Assembly (NCBI GenBank): GCA_934045075.1
Contig: OW203722.1
Coordinates: 899,001-963,000, forward strand
DNA: 64,000 bases
From: Yponomeuta sedellus
Lineage: Eukaryota; Arthropoda; Insecta; Lepidoptera; Yponomeutidae
Direction of reading: 5' to 3'
In this document: positions 52,434 to 64,000 of the stretch, piece after piece
Layout: each line of letters begins with the position of its first letter
Position numbering within the stretch: position 1 is the stretch's first letter
Program-made: the position numbers and the translations under genes
The notes under the pieces: model-generated
What the model was told of the DNA's origin: nothing
The model's database searches: none
The model's input: the letters and a program-made list of their open reading frames with translations, nothing else

Positions 52434-52890
52434 CAGGGCCGGATTATCCTTAAGGCAGTGTGGGCACCTGCTTGGGGCGTTTCGGGGCGCTCACTAGCGC
52501 CACCAATGAAAAAATATCATAACTTAGCATATTATTATGTACGTAATACAGAGAATATTGTAAAAAGGTTCGAAATTTCACTGATGCCGGTGAGTCGCCC
52601 ATTGGCTCAGTTGGAAACAGCTCAAGCACGGATATCCAGAGGTTGCGGGTTCGAATCCCGGCATGGGTGGAATTTTTAGCCTCTAAATAGGTTTTTTTAT
52701 ACTATAACTTGTTTTATAATATGTTTTTATCTAACAGTGAACACAAAAAATCTTAAAAACTGTGATAACTATTTTTTTAGGACTTACACTAGAACCTATG
52801 ATCAGTAGGTTAGAAATTTGAAATGATTTTAACTATAAGCAGCCGTTTTAGCAAAATGTCCTTGGTTGTTGATTCTCGTTTTTGGCTATA
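52434..52890. mobile_element. hAT-like nonautonomous element carrying SINE-B
   Basis: Left end CAGGGCCGGATTATCCTTAA, then GCGCTCACTAGCGCCACCAA. The right part GGACTTACACTAGAACC and GTCCTTGGTTGTTGATTC is shared with 12290-12500. The right terminal repeat was not identified. SINE-B lies at 52535-52695. Confidence 0.55.
52535..52695 (+). repeat. SINE-B copy, nested
   Basis: Starts in the spacer (GTACGTAATACAGAGAATAT), tRNA-like core at about 52597-52671, and ends GCCTCTAAATAGG with a T-run. The CTTAGCACGGG extension is absent. Confidence 0.85.
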
Positions 52891-53412
52891 ATTATATGTT
52901 TTATACAATAATATTCTCTAATATTCTAGCATTCTGTTGGTATAGGTAAAAACGTATGAATAATTCACTGACTAGTTTTATCAGTCATATTACTGTATAT
53001 CAGCTTTTGGTTTTCCATAGATAAGAAATAAATAAATATTAACATTTTCTCGAGACCAGCCCTTATTAATGTAGTAGCAACCTTTTAATAGAATATTTAT
53101 AATTTTTGCGTGGCAAGGCTTTCTTAATGTATTCAAAAACAGCGTTAACTGTCAATAAAATAGTTTTGTGATAGGAAATTAATTTTGTAGGTAGAAAAAG
53201 AGGGTAATAAAAAGGTCCGAGACGTGTATTGATTAGGGCCCCCGACGGAGATAATCCGCTCCTGTCTGAAACTAGCAGTCAGTTGCCGACGCCTATATGT
53301 GTGCCAGGTCATGAAAGTATTTAGGTACCCAAAAACATCAGTTTCACTAAGATACTTATATAGAACGAAAGAAACAAAGAAGAACCCAAGAAGGTGATAT
53401 GAAACCGTCTAT
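52891..53412. other. Unassigned stretch
   Basis: AT-rich. No gene or repeat family recognised. Confidence 0.35.
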
Positions 53413-53414
53413 TT

Positions 53415-53945
53415 TTTAAACCCAATTAAAAGGCTAAAAACCTATGCCGAGATTCGAACCCGCGACCTCTGGCTATCCGTGCTAGCGCTCTTTCCAACTG
53501 AGCCAATGGGCGACTCACTGGAATCAGTGAAATTTCGAACCTCTTTACTATACTCTCTGTACTACGTACAGGCAGCGACATCTGGCTGAAGTAATTTGCA
53601 TCACTTGCAGCCCCGAATACCTACTTTGCAGTCAGGTTTTACATCGGAATGATATCGCTGTACCCACAAGATTATATTATTTTAATGCAGTAACCCGTGC
53701 TAAGGACAATTTTAAAAACCTAATAAGAGGCTAAAAATTCTACCCATGCCAGGATTCGAACCCGCGACCTCTGGCTATCCGTGCCAGCGCTCTTCCAACT
53801 GAGCTAACGTGCGACTTACCGGCATCAGTGAAATTTCGAACCTCTTTACTATACTCTCTGTACTACGTACAGGCAGCGACATCTGGCTGATATATAATTT
53901 GCATCACTTGCAGCCCCGATTACCTACCTACTTTGCAGTTAGGTT
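53415..53945 (-). repeat. SINE-B head-to-tail dimer
   Basis: Two units in minus orientation. tRNA-like cores lie near 53445-53515 and 53743-53815. The junction at 53683-53740 contains AACCCGTGCTAAGGACAATT and then AACCTAATAAGAGGC, the same linker found at the ends of single copies. Each unit is about 280 bp. Confidence 0.9.
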
Positions 53946-53989
53946 TCTTAAAAAAATACTCATGAAAAAAAAAATAAAAAAATTTGCTC

Positions 53990-54190
53990 ACCTGTTGGAG
54001 CGACAGCAGCCCAATGGGTAGAATAATACACTCTGAAGCGAGAGACCCAGGTTCAATCCCCAGTGCGGGCATGTAGGTACTAATATTTTTTTAGTATCTA
54101 ATTTATGCACAATTTTGTAAAGTTGTAGTAGCAATACCAATCGCTAGCGTGAAGGAAAACATCGAGAGGGAACCTGATTGTCTGAAATGT
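53990..54190 (+). repeat. SINE-C, 5' half
   Basis: tRNA-like head GACAGCAGCCCAATGGGTAG with B box GGTTCAATCCCC, then GTAAAGTTGTAGTAG and GTGAAGGAAAACATCGAGAG. Confidence 0.6.
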
Positions 54191-54196
54191 TTAAAT

Positions 54197-59886
<5,690 letters not shown>

Positions 59887-59965
59887 AGAAAACTTGTAGC
59901 CAGAGGGGTAGGCAATGACCACCGTCTGCCACTTGCCACAATCCAGATTGATCACAAAAAACAAG
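59887..59965 (-). repeat. LINE 3' tail abutting the microsatellite
   Basis: On the minus strand GGCAAGTGGCAGACGGTGG, TGCCTACCCCTCTGGCTACA and TTTTCTCTATC run into the CTAT units. The block matches 46400-46440. The array is therefore on the 3' side of this LINE tail. Confidence 0.55.
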
Positions 59966-60685
59966 CTTCTATGAAAACTGCATCGCTAAGCTTTGGGATG
60001 CAAAAGTACAGCAGTCGATTACGCTGTCGTGTAATATAAATTATAAATGTGATTAATAAATACCTACTGGATACAGAAAGTCGTAAAAGGGCCCAGACAC
60101 ACCCTGCGAGGTTTGCTAGAAAATGTTGACTGAATACCAGAGTACACGTGTTTCTAACTCGGGTACAGATCTCCATTATTTATTCATGAAGGTACATCTG
60201 ACAAAACTCAGCAGCAAACACGGCCAGCCTTAGCCACGTAAGATATAAGAGCTACTATTGAACAAAACCGTTCTGTATACTTCGAGCCAGTGTAGGTATT
60301 TGTGTGCTCCGCGTGCGGTTAATCGCGGGTCGACCCGTTTGATATCCGAATTATCCGCTGAGTAATTGTTATAGACGCTGCGGTGAACATTGGCGTACTG
60401 TTTTATCTGACAGTTAATTTCGCCAGACAACTTTACTCATATCGGCCCGTTGAGAGGGGACTTAGCAAATAAGGTAGTGTGATTTAGCTCTAATTAGAGG
60501 GGTGCCACACGGGAATTGTCTATGCGTTGATGGTGACGTGGTGACGCTTCGTTGTTCTACGAACAAATCTGAACTATGGAAATCACGCTTTCTAATCTCT
60601 CGTTCTACAAAAATCTAAAGTGACAGTATTTCTTAAGGTTTCGTGATGCTCATATATAGTTATATATTACTGTTCACTAAGGTAA
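59966..60685. other. Unassigned stretch
   Basis: Short ORFs only (74 codons minus at 59952-60176). Confidence 0.35.
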
Positions 60686-60687
60686 TT

Positions 60688-61010
60688 ACATTTTATGTTA
60701 TAAATAATAGCGATGAGAAACGTTTAATAGCACTAAATCTAAAATGACTGACAGCGACGCAATGCATAAGGAGAGGAGGGACACGATGGTAGTGGAGCAA
60801 TAGAACGCCGTTTTCTAAGCCGGGAGGTAGTGAGTTCGTAGCCCGGTACCAATGACTTTGGTTTTTTTTATGTTATGTACATTTGTGAAGTTATAATGAA
60901 AGGAAACATTATGAAGATACCCCAGTTTCTGAAATGTTAACATACATGAGCGCTTGCTATGGCCTAACTATGAGGCTAAGTGCGGAAATCTCAGGACTAA
61001 CTCGCTATAG
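60688..61010 (+). repeat. Foldback scrap and SINE-C
   Basis: 60688-60732 resembles the TAAACGGGTCTAATC-type foldback end. 60785-61010 is SINE-C: tRNA-like head with GTAGTGAGTTCGTAGCC, CCAATGACTTTGG, GTACATTTGTGAAG, GGCTAAGTGCGGAAATCTCA. Confidence 0.6.
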
Positions 61011-62220
61011 ACATCAGAAATAGCTGCATTGGCGCAGCGCTGACGCAGCACTTCGTCCAAATCTTTGCCTACAACGACGCAGCGTTGTCGCAATGTACAT
61101 TTGGCACCTCTCTTAGAGTTCCGCGTAAGTATTTTAGAGTAGTGTGCCATAAAATTTTACGGCCTTGTTTATAAAAAACAGTCCAAACAGTCTAAAAAAC
61201 AGTCCAACCTTAAAACTGTCCAAAAACGCTATCTAATATAATACCCGTACGAAGACAAAACAGGCCTTTAGTTTTTGTCGCAAAAGGCCTCCTCTTTGTC
61301 GGAGTTTTAATAAAAACACCATGGAGGTTAAATTAATGATCAACGTACCAATCAATTTCAACGTTATGGTACAGTAGAGAGGTAAAATCCGGTCAAGTGC
61401 GTGTCGACCCAGGCGCACTGTAAGGTTCCGTAGAAACAGGTCTTTTCTGCCTGCTTTACAGAACTGACTTATTAAGGTTCATTATTTATACGCTACTACT
61501 TTAAATTATTTCACGTTTATGTAATCAACCGTTTAACCGAGGCTTGAAAAAAAAAACCGACGTTATTGTGTTTGCGACGTTAGTGCGATTTTATGTTTAA
61601 ATTTTTTTTTAATTTATCTTAAAATATTTTTAAATGATAAATCCATCGATATCGAGATTTTGAGAAGGTGAGAAGAAAATCATCCTTAATTGAGATTTAA
61701 GGTAAGAGCCGTAAAAAAATATTTTAAACATCTTATCAGATCGTTATATGACGGTATGATAAATATGTATATGTATGCCAAATTTCAGCTTTCAAGTACT
61801 TGTCATCTCTGTGCTAATTTGCGGCCAGATCTATGGACATGGCAAAACTATAAGAATTCCATATTTACAACGGAACCCTAGGAAGGGAAAATGAAGCCGG
61901 GCAAGTATCGCAACGCCGCGCCGTTTAATATCACCATTAATAAAATCGGACACTGAAATATCGGAAGTGAACACTTAATTAATTGGAAATTTTCATTTCG
62001 TTAAGGGGATGTTCCACTCTAGGCGACTTCCGGAAATGTAAATAACTATTTGGTGAATACAAAAAGAGAATTTATTTATTTTTACAGCAGACATACTCAC
62101 AACAGCATATATAACGAAGTGGCTAAGTGAGTGAATGAATGCGGGACAAAACTTGGACACATCTTGGAAATTAAGAAAGTTGAGTGCACGAAATTTAATT
62201 ATTTTTCTTATATTTTTTTA
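61011..62220. other. Unassigned stretch
   Basis: Contains CCGGTCAAGTGCGTGTCGAC (61390) and a TAAGGTTCCGTA block. Several short ORFs, none recognisable. Confidence 0.35.
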
Positions 62221-62224
62221 AGGA

Positions 62225-62402
62225 CAATTTTAAAAACCTATTCAAAATTAAACCGATTTAAAGTGAAGAGATTTGAAATTTCTCTGATGCCGGTAGTTGC
62301 CCATTAGCTCAGTTGGAAGAGCGCTATCACGGATAGCCTGAGGTTGCGGGTTCGAGTCCCGGCATGGGTGGAATTTTTAGCCTTTAAATAGGTTTTTTTT
62401 CT
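62225..62402 (+). repeat. SINE-B copy with inverted 5' scrap
   Basis: AAGGACAATTTTAAAAACCT at the left is the inverted linker. The tRNA-like core is at 62297-62370 (GCCCATTAGCTCAGTTGG; GCGGGTTCGAGTCCCG). The end is GCCTTTAAATAGG plus T-run. Confidence 0.85.
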
Positions 62403-62783
62403 TAGTCTAAGAGCTTATTGGGCCGTGTTTAGACAGGTCTCAAAAGGTTTTATAAAGTAAAATCTTGATTTTAATTGCAATATAAAATCTCCTTACCCTA
62501 AAGTCGCGTATAAAAGTCCGTTTAGTGTGGATAAGTCCATAATCAGAGCACAGATTGGACTGTGAAATAAAATCTGTTGAAATGTCAGAGCAACTTATTT
62601 TCTGAATTTGTTTCCTGCAATCGAACATCGATTCGCACTTCGATACTATGCTTAATAAAAACCGGCTACATGTCAATAAAGAATATGTATCTTTTTTGTA
62701 ATTTATTTTCGTGTCGTTACAACAATAACATTTGTGGATAGGTTTTTTGACATATCCACAGGTAATCAATAAATTCGTAAAAA

Positions 62784-63010
62784 TATTTATGCCACACCTG
62801 GCAATAAAGTGGCTTTTTCCGCACGCTGCGCGTACGGAATAAGCCGCTTTCTGGCCAAGTGTGGACATAAAAAGATGTACACAACACGGGAGGTAATAAA
62901 GAAAGCTCTCGATCGCATATTTACGTCCCTTGCTTGCAGCTCGGGCCGCAAACTTCTGCGATCTCGGCCTTTCTTTGTATTACCACACTAGTTGTGTAAT
63001 GTACTATTAT
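62784..63010 (-). repeat. Dispersed repeat, right copy of the 62-kb inverted pair
   Basis: Reverse complement of 49-251 with one extra GC-rich near-palindromic segment (CGCACGCTGCGCGTACGG, about 62820-62837). Confidence 0.7.
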
Positions 63011-64000
63011 AACATATTTGCTCGTAAAGTGGTTGTAATTACACCAATTTCAATATCATAATGTATCTCATTACGTACTTGTGCGATAGTGTAATGTAAA
63101 AGGCACGTGTTTTTTTTTAATAAAGTTTTAAGATACTCCGTCTAAAAATAAACGATACTTTTAAAAATCTTAGCAAAGAGGTTTTATGTCAAGAAAGTGG
63201 TCAATATTTTATGAATAAAATTAACTTTGGGAAATAAAATATAACAAATAAACATTTAATTCTTTAATTTAATTAATTTTGACAATAAATTACAACAATT
63301 TATCTGTAACAAAAACACAAAAGTATTAATTTACTTTATTAGTAATACTGGCTGTTTTTGTACCTATGCCTCAAAAAAAAAAAATTTTATGCGCGCGCAT
63401 CGCTTATTTGTGGACAAGTAAAAATAAATCCGCGCGCTTTTTCATTTCGATGTATTGTTTTTATTTGAAAATGTCGTCAAGTAGTGATGATAACAAAGTC
63501 AGAGTTTTATTAATTTCCTCGTAAATATGTTATAAAACGTTCTTAGACAATTTCATTTCATACGTGCGTTTTGAAAATTACAGCCTCTGCTTCCTTATAG
63601 CCCTCGCCGATGGCTCGGGCTCGTAATATCGCCTCGGCTGTAATTTTCAACTTACCGCACTTATATCATAATGTACTATTAGCAGCGGATTAGCGAGAAC
63701 TTTTCAAAAACCATATAGTTGTAACTTAATTACACGCCGTTTTACTTAATGACCGTTCTAAGGGTGTTTTTTTTTAAACCGTTAGTCTTCCCACATTTTT
63801 TAAAGAATTTTAAATGTAAACATAACGTTGCATCAGAGATAAAGTGGGATTGAAAGAACAATCAGTTGTTAGGAATATCATGCATAGTGCAGGTCAATTA
63901 ATGTCTTTTGAACATACAATGATGCGCCTAGAGTAATTCTGAACAAGTAATAAGACTGAGGTTCTAAGTTCACGTAATTGACTTATACAATCAGTGCAAA
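63011..64000. other. AT-rich stretch with a conserved-looking hairpin
   Basis: Perfect 15-bp arms TTGAAAATTACAGCC (63571-63585) and GGCTGTAATTTTCAA (63636-63650) enclose a GC-richer loop. ATAATGTACTATTA at 63668 repeats the outer motif of the inverted pair (63000). It may belong to the same unclassified element. Confidence 0.45.

Overview
The window looks like a piece of an insect genome, most probably a moth or butterfly. It is AT-rich and carries almost nothing but transposable elements of kinds common in Lepidoptera: RTE-type and CR1-type LINE tails, tRNA-derived and 5S-rRNA-derived SINEs, Penelope-like and Helitron-like remnants, and small foldback/MITE elements. There are no operons or bacterial signals. 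The clade attribution is inference from family recognition.

Only one piece of host coding sequence was recognised: a 74-nt exon at 9970-10043 on the minus strand, with clean splice sites, whose translation carries the VVGRAD signature of TMTC proteins (transmembrane and TPR-repeat proteins of the O-mannosyltransferase type). If it is functional, much of the window is intron of a TMTC gene transcribed on the minus strand. No other exon was found.

Layout. 0-10 kb: 5S-SINE, tRNA-SINE and RTE-tail fragments, a Penelope-like foldback, then the TMTC exon. 10-20 kb: LINE tails with SINEs nested in them, three MITE-like inverted repeats, a Helitron remnant and a 5'-truncated CR1 copy. 20-32 kb: SINE copies, one with 13-bp target duplications, a Penelope-like element with a decayed nuclease domain, an hAT-like foldback with a SINE inside, and a decayed LINE reverse transcriptase. 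32-41 kb: a tandem array of RTE-tail units, interrupted by a nearly intact 4.4-kb CR1-like LINE (minus strand) with an uninterrupted ORF2 and an ORF1 broken by one stop. 41-54 kb: duplicated RTE tails, a head-to-head 5S-SINE pair, a 5S-SINE carrying a Harbinger-like MITE, and a head-to-tail SINE dimer. 54.3-59.9 kb: a 5.6-kb perfect GATA/GACA microsatellite. 60-64 kb: sparse, with more SINE copies and an inverted mate of the repeat at the left end of the window.

How the elements relate. The RTE LINE and two unrelated SINE families (5S-derived and tRNA-derived) end in the same kind of small hairpin, a stem around a GCAG core with compensating base changes. This suggests the RTE reverse transcriptase mobilised both. 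Another tRNA-like family, called SINE-B here, appears as circularly permuted and tandem copies with ordinary 12-13 bp target duplications, which points to a multimeric template. SINE-A to SINE-D are local labels. Family boundaries are approximate unless a target duplication or inverted repeat is stated.
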